Notes: generated from the sequence alone by a model not told the origin. Counted from the stretch's first letter, positions 26,691-35,270 are shown. The stretch is DNA of 58,257 nt from an uncultured Treponema sp. (GCA_947167745.1 CAMVJE010000009.1:1-58257); one strand, 5' to 3'. Numbers and translations: made by a program.

Positions 26691-26719
26691 AGTATACTAT
26701 ATTTTTGTTCTGATTACAA
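26691..26719 (-). promoter_or_regulatory. Sigma70 promoter reading toward the small peptide gene
   Basis: On the minus strand TTGTAA (26719-26714), a 17-base spacer and TATACT (26696-26691) give a good promoter. The transcript would start near 26684, leaving a ~140-nt structured leader before the 40-residue peptide. It would converge with the small RNA from 26322. Confidence 0.6.
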
Positions 26720-26929
26720 CAATAATTTGAATAGTATGGCAACAAAAAACTTATGCAGATGAGTGCTGTCATGCGAACGGTATGTGTCATGCTGACGAAA
26801 CATGTCATGCCGGCGAGTGCACCCTAAAAAAGACCACTTTTCTGGCATTGTTTTTAGTGTGTAGATTTTTCAGAAAATAATGCGAATTTTGACATTTTAT
26901 GGTATAATAAAAAATTGGAGGGCAAAAAT

Positions 26930-27205
26930 ATGCTTTCAAATGAAATGACCGCCACAATTTCGGGATTGCTTTCTCGTGAAGGATGTACAGAGTGCTATCT
27001 TTTTGGCTCTCATGTAACTGGCGGTGCAAATGAAAATTCCGATATTGACATCGGTATAAAAGGACTAGCCCCTCAAAAATTTTTTGCCGTGCATTCTGCC
27101 TTAGAGGATGTAACGCATAAGACTGTTGACTTGGTTGATTTTGATGAAAAACCACAGTTTTTCGCCATTTTGCAGGATTTAGGAGAACTTAAAAAAATTG
27201 GATAA
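26930..27205 (+). CDS. MNT-type minimal nucleotidyltransferase (antitoxin MntA-like)
   Basis: A protein of about 91 residues, ATG 26930 placed by GGAGGG at 26917-26922. FGSHVTGGANENSDIDIGI contains the GSx10DxD nucleotidyltransferase motif of MntA antitoxins, which AMPylate and silence HEPN partners. The gene overlaps the start of the HepT-like pseudogene by 8 bases, the usual HEPN/MNT order. Since the toxin is broken, this is now probably an orphan antitoxin. Confidence 0.85.
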   Translation: MLSNEMTATISGLLSREGCTECYLFGSHVTGGANENSDIDIGIKGLAPQKFFAVHSALEDVTHKTVDLVDFDEKPQFFAILQDLGELKKIG

Positions 27206-27432
27206 GGCCCTAAAAACAAAAATCACTTACGAGATTTCACAAATTGACGAGCTTATCGATAAAGGCTGACTTGCGTCCACGCCTTACCGAATATATGGGA
27301 TTCAGGCACTTTTTCCGTCATACATACGGCTACACAATTAAGTGGGAAAAATGTTCCTACCTTTTTCTGGAACTGCCTGATTTTTGGAAAAATGTACGCC
27401 AATCACTTCTAAATTATTGTGAAGAAAAATAG
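27198..27432 (+). pseudogene. Broken HepT-like HEPN toxin
   Basis: A TTG at 27198 opens 23 codons (LDKALKTKITYEISQIDELIDKG) matching the start of HEPN partners of MNT proteins, then stops at 27267. In the +1 frame the C-terminal part follows (LRPRLTEYMGFRHFFRHTYGY...) to 27432, with the Rx4H nuclease motif (RHFFRH) intact. Roughly 60 residues between are missing. This is an internal deletion with frameshift, so the RNase toxin is inactive. Confidence 0.8.
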
Positions 27433-27725
27433 TTCGCAGTTTTTAGATGTTGAAAAAATCCGTTGCACCAACTTTAAACAGACCTGGAAGTTTACAGCCT
27501 GTTATGTCCTGGCAGATTCTTGATTATGTGTGGCGGTCAAGCCGGGCAATGACAAGGGAGTCAAGCACGGCAATGACAGAGAGTCCTGCATTACAATGAC
27601 AGATGCGGCGAGTATGTAGATTTTTCAGAAAATAATGCAAATTTTGAAATTATCTTGTATCATTATGTAAAAACAAGGGTCCTGATTTTGAAGCAAAATG
27701 GCAGCAAACTGGAACTGGATTTGTC
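27433..27725. other. Intergenic scar region with repeat fragments
   Basis: No gene was found. Bases 27531-27580 hold partial palindromic repeats (GTCAAGCCGGGCAATGAC, GTCAAGCACGGCAATGAC). About 27615-27646 repeats the TGTAGATTTTTCAGAAAATAATGC sequence region found before the MNT gene near 26869. Bases 27708-27749 match, with one difference, 33696-33737, the end of the giant lipoprotein gene, so this is a lipoprotein 3' scar running into cbiG. Confidence 0.65.
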
Positions 27726-28739
27726 GTGGTAAAGTCATTGCATTATTTCATCATTTCATTTACGCAAAAAGGATATTCTCTTTCAACACGCTTAAAATCT
27801 CTGCTTGGCGAAGAAGTCAACCTGGCTTTTGGAGGGAAAATATCGGATTCTAATGAACTTCTTTCTATATATAAGCCTCTTTCTGAATGGGTGCAGCTTT
27901 ACTTTCAGCAGGGGAATGCCCTTATTTTTATCGGAGCGGCTGGAATTGCCGTGCGGGCTATAGCTCCCTTTCTCAAAAGCAAAATCACTGATCCGGCCGT
28001 GCTTGTTATGGACGAGATGGGCAGTTTTGTAATTCCGATTCTTTCAGGTCATATCGGTGGGGCAAATGCTCTTGCGCGAAAAATCGCTGCTCTTTTGGGT
28101 GCTCAGGCCGTTCTTACCACTGCCAGCGATGTGAACAATGTTCCGGCTATCGATGAATTTGCCACTCAAAACAATCTTTCAATCAACGACATGGAAAAAG
28201 CCAGAGAATTTGCTGCAAATGTCTTAAATGAATCCTGTTACCCTGGGTCTGAGTCTGCTCTTTCGTATATCCCCCAGTTTACTGTTTCTGCATATATCAA
28301 AAGTGATATACTTTCCCTGATTCCCAAATGTGTTATTCTTGGAATCGGCTGCAAAAAAGGAAAATCTACAGAAGAACTTAAAAATTTTGTCAGGGAAATG
28401 CTTGAAGTCAGCGGGATTGATTCTCGTTCAATAGCTGAAATTGCTTCTATTGACTTAAAAAAAGACGAAAAGGCAATAATTTCACTTTCTGAATCGCTGA
28501 AAGTTCCCTTCGTCACATTTTCTGCTGAAAAATTAAACGAAATCCCACAGAAAGTCTCTCAGTCTGTCTTTGTATCCCAAATAACAGGCACTGACAATGT
28601 ATGCGAGAGAGCTGTTTTTGCCGCAGGAGCAGATGAACTGATTCTTTCCAAAACTGCCCGCAATGGCATGACAATTGCAATTGGAATCAGAAAAATCAAT
28701 ATTGAAATCCCTGAAAAACTAAAAAAATACTGGACTTAG
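27726..28739 (+). CDS. cbiG: Cobalt-precorrin 5A hydrolase
   Basis: A 337-residue protein with a GTG start. FIGAAGIAVRAIAPFL (~57-72), VIPILSGHIGGANALARKIA (~101-120) and the C-terminal domain block LGIGCKKGKS (~206-215) are the three CbiG signatures. It opens the lactone ring and releases acetaldehyde, so it marks the oxygen-independent route. The GTG overlaps the TGGTAA end of a lipoprotein scar, as also seen at 33714. Its 3' end is followed by a decayed copy of the start of cobJ. Confidence 0.95.
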   Translation: MVKSLHYFIISFTQKGYSLSTRLKSLLGEEVNLAFGGKISDSNELLSIYKPLSEWVQLYFQQGNALIFIGAAGIAVRAIAPFLKSKITDPAVLVMDEMGSFVIPILSGHIGGANALARKIAALLGAQAVLTTASDVNNVPAIDEFATQNNLSINDMEKAREFAANVLNESCYPGSESALSYIPQFTVSAYIKSDILSLIPKCVILGIGCKKGKSTEELKNFVREMLEVSGIDSRSIAEIASIDLKKDEKAIISLSESLKVPFVTFSAEKLNEIPQKVSQSVFVSQITGTDNVCERAVFAAGADELILSKTARNGMTIAIGIRKINIEIPEKLKKYWT

Positions 28740-28857
28740 AATAAAAAGAGGAATTCTTCAAGTTGATGGGATTCAAAATGGCTTACTTCAGACTGGCGCG
28801 TAATGGAACTTGAAAATCCCTTTTATTTGCATTATCTTAAAATAATTAGGGGAGAAT
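28740..28857 (+). pseudogene. Scars of cobJ 5' end and cobK 3' end
   Basis: Starting just inside cbiG's stop, GGACTTAGAATAAAAAGAGG and the next bases match the start of cobJ (24449-24483) with ATG changed to ATA. From 28826 the sequence TTTGCATTATCTTAAAATAA and onward is identical to the end of cobK and the gap behind it (25975-26006). Everything between has been lost. This records a former cbiG-cobJ-cobK-lipoprotein order at this place. Confidence 0.8.
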
Positions 28858-31800
28858 ATGAAAAGTTTCAGAAAAAGTAATATTGCCGTACAGACAAGTC
28901 TCGGGGTGAAGTCATTCATTTTACTCGTTGTTTCTTTACTGGCAATTTCCTGTTCTAATATGCTTGGCTCTCAGGGGGAGGCTTCTTCTGCACGGGGCGG
29001 TGAGACTGGTAGCGTAGGCTTTACCGGCACAATCAGCGTGACAGGCGCCCTTCCTGTGGACTTGAGTCATGCTGACGGTGACAGTGTCGCCTCTCGCTCA
29101 GCCCTTCCTTCATTCACCATCGGAAGCGACTATTACTATTATGCCAGTGCCACCCAGACGGACGGCAGCGACACTGTCAATATAAACAGCCTCAGTAACC
29201 CGAATCTCTTCACTACAACAAACGGCGTGACTTTTGCCCTGTCACTTACAAACGGAAACTGGAAGATTGAAGCCGGCATTAAAAAAGCAAATTCTGCTGG
29301 CACGGCAGGAGCAGATGATGTTTCTGTTATGTCTGAAACATATCCTGTAACTATATCAGCGGCAGATCCCGTGGTAAGCCACACTTTTTATCCAAAGCCT
29401 TCACAGAAAGGAAGCGGAAATGTGGCTTTAAATATCAGCTATGACTCAGGAACGGTTAATTCTGTAACTGCAAAATGTGGCAATGAAAGCTGGCCTGTCA
29501 TCCCTGGCACGCAGCCTGCCATTGTAAAGGATTCCATAAAATCGGGCACTTATGACCTGAGCATTTATTTTTACAAAGATGATGAAAATGAAAATAACAT
29601 TCTTGTCTACTCAACAGTTCAGACCATAAATGTCTTTGACAATATGCTCACAAACAGCTGGGTAAGTGATGGAAGTGGAATAATAAACGAGAGCGGTGAC
29701 TTTAGTCTTACTTCTGCCCTCATAACTCAGTTTGCCCGAACCACATTTTATGTGGGCAGTACCAGTGTGGGCGCTGCCAACGACGACACAGGAAACGGAA
29801 GCCCTTACGCTCCGCTTAAAACAATTTCAAAAGCCTTCCAAATTATTTCGAATATAAATGATAGCACAAAGGACTACCGCATTTTTGTAAGTGGAACTGT
29901 CCCTGGAGCACAAACTGATCTTGCTCCAGCAAAATCTCTAACCATTCAAGGATTAAATGGACTTGACGAAAATGGAAATCCAAAAGATACCATTGACGGT
30001 TCTCTTGAAGGCTCGCCTAATATAAACAGTACACTTTACTTATATACAAAATATCCTGTATTTATAAAAAATCTTACTATAACTGGTAACAGTGAAAAAG
30101 ACGGAATCTTTTATCAAACGCAGAGTAGTTATGATAAAAAGACCCTGACTTTAGAAAGTGGTACCTATATTACCGGAAATAAAAATGGTGCTTATATTCT
30201 GAATGCAAAAGTTGTTATAAAAAGCGGTGTCCTTATTTCTCAAAACAAGCGAGGTGTGTATGCAAATGCAGGAGGAGAACTTGTAATAAAAGAAGGTGCC
30301 GTAATTACACTCAATAAGGGGGAAGCTAACGGTGCTGGTATTTTGGGCGACAACGGGTCTTCTCTTGAAGTTCAGGGTGGAGAAATTAGTTATAATGAAG
30401 CGAGCGGAATCGGTGGCGGAATAAATAGTTCACATTGTTCTTTTACTATGACTGGTGGACTGGTAAAAGGCAATAAAGCTGGATGTGGTGGCGGCATATA
30501 CACAAACAATACAAGTAATTCAATAAGTGGCGGGACCATCACAGAAAACGAAGCAACAGTAGAAGGTGGAGGAATTTATGCAGGCTATAGACTTTTACTT
30601 ACTGGAGTTGAAATAAGTCTAAATAAAAGTGCTTTTGCAGGTGCTGTAGCTGCATATAAAGATGCGCTTACTTTAGGAGAAAATGTTTATATTCCTTGGG
30701 GAGCCAAAATTGAAAATGGTACTCTTGTAAAAGCCGCTGGAATGAATGATCTAGGTATTGTAGATGGAGAAGGTGATCCTAATGAGTATGTAACCCTTAG
30801 TGCAAACCTCTCTAAACATAGCAAAGAAGATCCTATAGCGCTTACCCGTTATGAATGGAAACGTGGAAAAACAGTCATTCAGGCAGACGGAACGAATGTA
30901 ACAGACCTTACACCTTACGAAAACTTCTTTGAATTAACTCAGAGCGACTGGATAGCAAAAGCCAGCACGAACAAAATCTACATTGACGCGCCGATTTATG
31001 TTGCTGGAACAGGCCGCGATGACACTGGCGACGGCACAAAAGCAAAGCCTTATGCTACTATTGCAAAAGCCATCGAACTGCTGACAGATAAGGACACAGA
31101 TTACACAATCTACATTGACGGAACAGTTACGGGCGCGCAGACAATTCCGTCTACTCTCAAAAAGGATGGAACCGGAACATACAAAGCACAATCTGTTGTT
31201 ATTTGCGGTGCTACGGGTAATACGACAGACATCCTTAATGGTGAATTTACCCAAACGTCAAATGGAACAACACTTAAGATTCTTACCGACGTTCCCGTGA
31301 CAATCAAAAATCTAAAAATCACTGGTGGATATGCGGCCCAGTCTTCTGCAGGCGGCGGCGGTATTTATGCCAACGGTGATGTTACCCTTTCAGAAGGCGC
31401 GCTTGTTTCAGGAAATGACACCGCTTCTTGTGGCGGCGGTATCTACAACGATTCTAAAACACTTACGATTGAAGATGGTGCGGAAATTTCTGGCAATCAT
31501 GAGAAGGGCGTTTCCAACTGCGGTGGCGGCGGTATCTTTAACTTCGAAGGAACGCTTGTAATCAGCGGTGGCGTTATAAAAACAAACAGTGCGGACCATG
31601 AGGGCGGGGCGATTTATACTGAAAACGGGACCTGCTACATTTATGGTAATACCCTGATTGGAAAAGATGTTACTGCTGCTCCAAGTGAATATTATTATGG
31701 AAGTAATACGGCAGAAAATGGGGGCGCAATCTGTGTTAATGGTGGTAGTGTTCATATTGGCTACAAAAATAACAATGGAACGCCATCGAAAGATGATGAA

Positions 31801-33720
31801 GCCAGTGTAAAAATTATGGGGAACGCCGTAAAGTCAAGCGGCTCAAAGGGCGGCGGTATTTATGTTGCGGCCGGAACCGTGCAGATTGCAAAAACCAGTG
31901 TTGGGTTTAATTATTCTCCAAAGGATGGGGGCGGAATTTATACTACAGGAACTGTTCGTCTTCTGGAAGATGCCGTAATAAAGGGAAACAAAGCCTATAG
32001 TTATGGTGGAGGCGTTCATGTCAATAAAAAAGGCCGTCTCAGCATGGCGAGCAATTCAATTATAGGCGGAAGTGAAAGTGAAGAAGGAAATACGGCAGCT
32101 TCTGGCGGCGGTGTTTATGTTGCAAGTAATAGTACGGTTACTGGAGATGAAGCAACTGTAACATTCGGATTGTCGTCAGAAGCTTCTGTAAGTCCGTCTA
32201 TTACCGGGAACTCTGCGACAAGTGGCGGTGGCGGTGTTTATGTTGAATATTTTGCCGCTACATTCAATATGAACTCAGGAAGCATCAGCAATAATAAGGT
32301 TGTCGGAGGAACGACCGGCGGTGGCGGAGTTGAAATCAGCTACGGAACTTTCAATATGAACGGAGGAACAATAAGCGGAAACTATATTGAAAATCCATCT
32401 TCCGAAAGCATAAAGGGCGGTGCGGTTGACATCAACACGAACGGAACCTTCAACATTAAAGGAACAGTTTCTATTCCATATGGAGGAGAAAAATACAAGA
32501 ATGATGTAAGCTCTCGTGGAAACCCGATAAAGATAGCAGGGGCAATCACTTTGCCCGAAGGAGTTTCTTCGGTAGCAACGATTATTCCGAGGTCATATTC
32601 TGAAGGAACACAGGTGCTTACTGCGGAGGATGGCGACATCCTTGCAGACGCGGCGGGAAAATTTAAGATAACGCCGGAAGAGGCTCATCCGGAGAAAACA
32701 TGGAGAGTAAATTATCAGGGAGTATTAACAGACGGATATGATGCCACTGAAATTACCTTAGAAAACTATGAATCTGTTACAAAAATGTCAGTTACAAGCG
32801 CAGATGGAATGAAAGTAATTTCATCGCTTTCAGATTCAACAAATAAAAAGACTTTTGAAGGAAAAACAATTACTCTCAAAGAAGACATTTCGCTTGGTTC
32901 AGATTTTACTCCAATAGGTTCTGGTTCAAGCGGATTTAAAGGAACTTTTGATGGTAACGATAAAACAATAACAATATCTGATGCTGTCGTATTTGACAAG
33001 CTGGCTCAAAATTCTCTAGTGAAAAATCTTAATCTGGCAGGTAATACAACAAAAGGATATGCTTTAGCGTCAGGAGATGTTTCTGGAACAGTTGAGTATT
33101 GCACTTCTACAGTGAGAATAACTAACTGTGCATCTGCCGGAGGTTTTGTTTATAGAGTAGTTACAAATGGTAAAGTACAGTATTGTATTAATAAAGGTAC
33201 TATTGATCTTACTGCAAAAGCCTCTGGTAATGCTGCTGGAGGTATTGCCTATAGTGTATATGGAGGAACTGTAGACCGATGTATAAATGAAGCTAATATA
33301 TCAGGTAAAAATATTTATCTTGGAGGAATAGCTGGAACAATAACCTGGCATGGCACAATTTCAAATTGTAAGAATACAGGAAATGTAACTACTTCACAAT
33401 CTCTTTCTGGCGGTATAGTAGCTTTAATGAATAGTGATGGTGCTGGGATTAAAAACTGTAGTTCTTCTGGAACAATTACTTCTACATCCTCTACATCTTC
33501 TACTCAGATACTTTATATTGTTGGTAAAGTTTCTACTGGACTTTGCCCTGTAGAAAACACTTGTGATCAGACATATTATCATTCAAGTAATTCCACTAAA
33601 ACAGGCTATAGTTCTAATATAGATGATACTCTTTCAACGCTAAATAGCTGGGCAAGCGCTAACAATGGGGTAAGCTGGAAGAAAACTGGCAACATACTGG
33701 AACTGGATTTGTCGTGGTAA
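28858..33720 (+). CDS. Giant beta-helix/GLUG surface lipoprotein
   Basis: A 1620-residue protein with lipobox (LLAISC) and GGGGAG ribosome site. The N-terminal domain is shared with the lipoprotein at 20205 (340 bp identical). It then has two right-handed beta-helix blocks, each introduced by YVG(S/T)..DD-TGNGSPYAP or YVAGTGRDDTGDG-type motifs (~300 and ~720), with many GGGI(Y/F) coils, and a GLUG region at the end (~1380-1560). It ends LELDLSW with its TAA inside the former cbiG start. Likely surface-exposed adhesin or antigen. No enzymatic residues were recognised. Length is unusual but the frame is intact. Confidence 0.88.
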   Translation: MKSFRKSNIAVQTSLGVKSFILLVVSLLAISCSNMLGSQGEASSARGGETGSVGFTGTISVTGALPVDLSHADGDSVASRSALPSFTIGSDYYYYASATQTDGSDTVNINSLSNPNLFTTTNGVTFALSLTNGNWKIEAGIKKANSAGTAGADDVSVMSETYPVTISAADPVVSHTFYPKPSQKGSGNVALNISYDSGTVNSVTAKCGNESWPVIPGTQPAIVKDSIKSGTYDLSIYFYKDDENENNILVYSTVQTINVFDNMLTNSWVSDGSGIINESGDFSLTSALITQFARTTFYVGSTSVGAANDDTGNGSPYAPLKTISKAFQIISNINDSTKDYRIFVSGTVPGAQTDLAPAKSLTIQGLNGLDENGNPKDTIDGSLEGSPNINSTLYLYTKYPVFIKNLTITGNSEKDGIFYQTQSSYDKKTLTLESGTYITGNKNGAYILNAKVVIKSGVLISQNKRGVYANAGGELVIKEGAVITLNKGEANGAGILGDNGSSLEVQGGEISYNEASGIGGGINSSHCSFTMTGGLVKGNKAGCGGGIYTNNTSNSISGGTITENEATVEGGGIYAGYRLLLTGVEISLNKSAFAGAVAAYKDALTLGENVYIPWGAKIENGTLVKAAGMNDLGIVDGEGDPNEYVTLSANLSKHSKEDPIALTRYEWKRGKTVIQADGTNVTDLTPYENFFELTQSDWIAKASTNKIYIDAPIYVAGTGRDDTGDGTKAKPYATIAKAIELLTDKDTDYTIYIDGTVTGAQTIPSTLKKDGTGTYKAQSVVICGATGNTTDILNGEFTQTSNGTTLKILTDVPVTIKNLKITGGYAAQSSAGGGGIYANGDVTLSEGALVSGNDTASCGGGIYNDSKTLTIEDGAEISGNHEKGVSNCGGGGIFNFEGTLVISGGVIKTNSADHEGGAIYTENGTCYIYGNTLIGKDVTAAPSEYYYGSNTAENGGAICVNGGSVHIGYKNNNGTPSKDDEASVKIMGNAVKSSGSKGGGIYVAAGTVQIAKTSVGFNYSPKDGGGIYTTGTVRLLEDAVIKGNKAYSYGGGVHVNKKGRLSMASNSIIGGSESEEGNTAASGGGVYVASNSTVTGDEATVTFGLSSEASVSPSITGNSATSGGGGVYVEYFAATFNMNSGSISNNKVVGGTTGGGGVEISYGTFNMNGGTISGNYIENPSSESIKGGAVDINTNGTFNIKGTVSIPYGGEKYKNDVSSRGNPIKIAGAITLPEGVSSVATIIPRSYSEGTQVLTAEDGDILADAAGKFKITPEEAHPEKTWRVNYQGVLTDGYDATEITLENYESVTKMSVTSADGMKVISSLSDSTNKKTFEGKTITLKEDISLGSDFTPIGSGSSGFKGTFDGNDKTITISDAVVFDKLAQNSLVKNLNLAGNTTKGYALASGDVSGTVEYCTSTVRITNCASAGGFVYRVVTNGKVQYCINKGTIDLTAKASGNAAGGIAYSVYGGTVDRCINEANISGKNIYLGGIAGTITWHGTISNCKNTGNVTTSQSLSGGIVALMNSDGAGIKNCSSSGTITSTSSTSSTQILYIVGKVSTGLCPVENTCDQTYYHSSNSTKTGYSSNIDDTLSTLNSWASANNGVSWKKTGNILELDLSW

Positions 33721-33741
33721 AATCATTGCATTATTTCCCAT
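33714..33741 (+). pseudogene. Scar of cbiG 5' end
   Basis: GTGGTAAAATCATTGCATTA and the next seven bases match the first codons of cbiG at 27726 with one change, then the sequence switches to the region found before cbiET. It shows that a cbiG copy once followed this lipoprotein as well. Confidence 0.75.
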
Positions 33742-33749
33742 TCCTGCTC

Positions 33750-33824
33750 CTTGTAGGGAAGAAAGTTATATCTGTATAGCGTTCCCCGTACTTGTCTGCT
33801 ATAATTACTTGTGATGAAGGCAAA
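33750..33824. repeat. 75-bp exact repeat of the cbiET upstream region (copy 1)
   Basis: Identical to 35410-35484, which contains the cbiET start codon. The segment between the copies (33825-35409) carries a decayed gene, a terminator and the Rpn-type nuclease. Confidence 0.9.
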
Positions 33825-34062
33825 CATGAGCACTGTCAATGCAGCATTTGACAAACTTGGCAGCAGAAAAATGTTCCTCACTAACACTAGTCAAAACAAG
33901 AGACGGTATCGGTCATCTACCAATTATTTTACAAGCGGAACATACAGTCAGAATGATAAATTTGGAATACAAAGTGCTTGGGCTTGGGACGAAGATCGAT
34001 TCAAAGGTGACGGTAAAGAGAATGGAAATATATGTTATGTCCGTGTCATTCACGAGTTCTAG
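33811..34062 (+). pseudogene. C-terminal fragment of a DUF1566/FISUMP-like protein
   Basis: The frame begins with the start codons borrowed from the cbiET repeat and continues with NAAFDKLGSRK..., then AWAWDE...GNICYVRVIHEF. Ending in an aromatic-rich segment followed by YVRVIxEF is typical of DUF1566/FISUMP C-termini in surface proteins. Nothing of the N-terminal part is present. It is probably a remnant created by the duplication, although the chimeric frame could be translated from the duplicated cbiET start. Confidence 0.5.
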
Positions 34063-34098
34063 CATTTGCCGAAGCACCTAGTACGTAGGAATGAATGG

Positions 34099-34142
34099 AA
34101 CACCCCCAGTTGTTGTTTTTCATGCAACAGCTGGGGGTGTTT
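34099..34142 (+). terminator. Strong hairpin terminator
   Basis: AACACCCCCAGTTGTTG (34099-34115) pairs with CAACAGCTGGGGGTGTT (34125-34141): 17 positions with a single G-U, followed by TTTCT. It would end plus-strand transcription from the lipoprotein. It may also slow minus-strand transcripts leaving the Rpn genes. Confidence 0.75.
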
Positions 34143-34179
34143 CTATCAACTTCTTGATTTCTGCAATTCCAAAACTTTT

Positions 34180-34428
34180 TCAAGCGGAAGTGCCGTTATT
34201 TTTGCAATCTGCTCTCCCTCCTGAACTTATCGTTGTAGTCTGTCCAAGGATTTCAGAGACTTTGCTCAAAGGCAAATCCAACGATTTTGAGATTATTTCC
34301 TGCGAGATACCATTTGCATAGAAATTTCTAGCTGCCTCAATTTTTGCTTCTGCAGCTCCCTGCAAAAGTCCCTCTGCAATACCTTCTCTCTTTGCGGCTC
34401 TAGTTATATCCCTGTCGTGTAAATTCAT
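34180..34428 (-). CDS. Rpn-type C-terminal tail protein (RpnS-like), second copy
   Basis: 82 residues, ATG 34428 overlapping the TGA of the nuclease gene (ATGA). It begins MNLHDRDITRAAKREG, like residues ~206-221 of the nuclease itself. AGGAGG lies 12 bases before the ATG. The 42 bases around this site (34408-34449) are an exact copy of 34596-34637 within the nuclease gene. It has a helical Ala/Glu-rich linker and a helix-turn-helix-like end (ISQEIISKSLDLPLSKVSEIL). In Rpn systems a small protein made from the C-terminal part neutralises the full-length nuclease. This could be a free-standing version. Confidence 0.6.
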   Translation of the reverse strand: MNLHDRDITRAAKREGIAEGLLQGAAEAKIEAARNFYANGISQEIISKSLDLPLSKVSEILGQTTTISSGGRADCKNNGTSA

Positions 34429-35270
34429 AGCGGCGTAGTCCCTCCTGAAAATTGATTGTCATTTGAAAATGCCTCAACAGGTATATTCAGCAATTCAGAA
34501 ATCTTTTGAGCAGAATATTTTCCATCTGCAAGTAGTGCTTTTGCATTTTCAATCGCATTCTCAGCAGCCCCTTCCCGCTTTGCAGCCCGTGTCAAATCCC
34601 TGTCGTGTAAATTCATAGCGGCGTAGTCCCTCCTGAATATCTCGTTGTCCTTTATCTTCTCAACCTGGGCTGAGAGACGATTCGAGAAATCGTCCTTGCC
34701 CGGCTCGTTCGTGTGTATGAAGCGGAGGAAGGCACTTATTCTCTCGTCCTTCGCCTCATCGTACGCACTTGCATTATAAATGACTTTGAGCGATTTGTCA
34801 TTCAAATTCACCGCAGGGTTCTCCTCGCAGATATTCCTGAATGTGTAGCACGGAAGCCCGTAGCGCTTTTTGTTTTCGTCCTTGAAGGGGTCCTGCTTGC
34901 ATATAAAGAGAATGTAGCTGTCCTTGAGCTCCGAGTAGTCTTCCCCTTTCATCAGGCTGTCCATGTCTATCATGCTCTGGTAGTAGCGGGTTCGTTTTCC
35001 CAGGGCTTCCTGCGGGTATGACTGAAGCTCTACATCGATAATCTTATCGCTGTCCTTGAGGTAAACATCCAGCCTCACGCCTTTGGTGGTGTAGTAAGGA
35101 GCGATAGTCTTCTCAAGTTCCGGGTACTCGATGTGCCCCACGCTGATGTGCAGAAGCCGCTCCACAAGCTCGGCACAAATCTCCGGGTCTCTCAGAACTG
35201 CCTGAAACATTCCGTCGTCCGTGAATGTAAGCTCGTCCACAGGTTTTGGGTGAAAGATACTTTCGGTCAT
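34425..35270 (-). CDS. Rpn family recombination-promoting nuclease/putative transposase (PD-(D/E)XK)
   Basis: 281 residues from ATG 35270, which has a perfect AAAAGGAG site (an upstream in-frame ATG at 35300 lacks one). FTDDGMFQAVLRD, VRLDVYLKDSDKIIDVELQ (Asp and ExQ catalytic pattern) and KRTRYYQSMIDMD are the PDDEXK transposase/Rpn signatures. The C-terminal ~75 residues are the variable tail. Inside the gene an AGGAGG (34634-34629) followed by ATG 34616 could start a 63-residue tail protein. It stands as a single gene inside the cob cluster between two copies of a 75-bp repeat. Confidence 0.88.
   Translation of the reverse strand: MTESIFHPKPVDELTFTDDGMFQAVLRDPEICAELVERLLHISVGHIEYPELEKTIAPYYTTKGVRLDVYLKDSDKIIDVELQSYPQEALGKRTRYYQSMIDMDSLMKGEDYSELKDSYILFICKQDPFKDENKKRYGLPCYTFRNICEENPAVNLNDKSLKVIYNASAYDEAKDERISAFLRFIHTNEPGKDDFSNRLSAQVEKIKDNEIFRRDYAAMNLHDRDLTRAAKREGAAENAIENAKALLADGKYSAQKISELLNIPVEAFSNDNQFSGGTTPL
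34596..34637 (-). promoter_or_regulatory. Internal ribosome site and start codon within the Rpn gene
   Basis: On the minus strand TTCAGGAGGGACTACGCCGC and then TATGAAT gives a strong Shine-Dalgarno sequence 12 bases before an in-frame ATG (34616). The same 42 bases recur at 34408-34449, where they do start a separate ORF. Spacing is longer than ideal. Confidence 0.5.

Noticed and set aside
26605..26808. 67-residue minus-strand ORF upstream of the small peptide
   Set aside because: It runs across the promoter and leader of the peptide unit and has no ribosome site or domain; likely a chance frame in conserved leader DNA.
27244..27432. 62-residue ORF as an independent gene
   Set aside because: It is the C-terminal part of a HepT-like toxin in a shifted frame, lacking the N-terminal helices.
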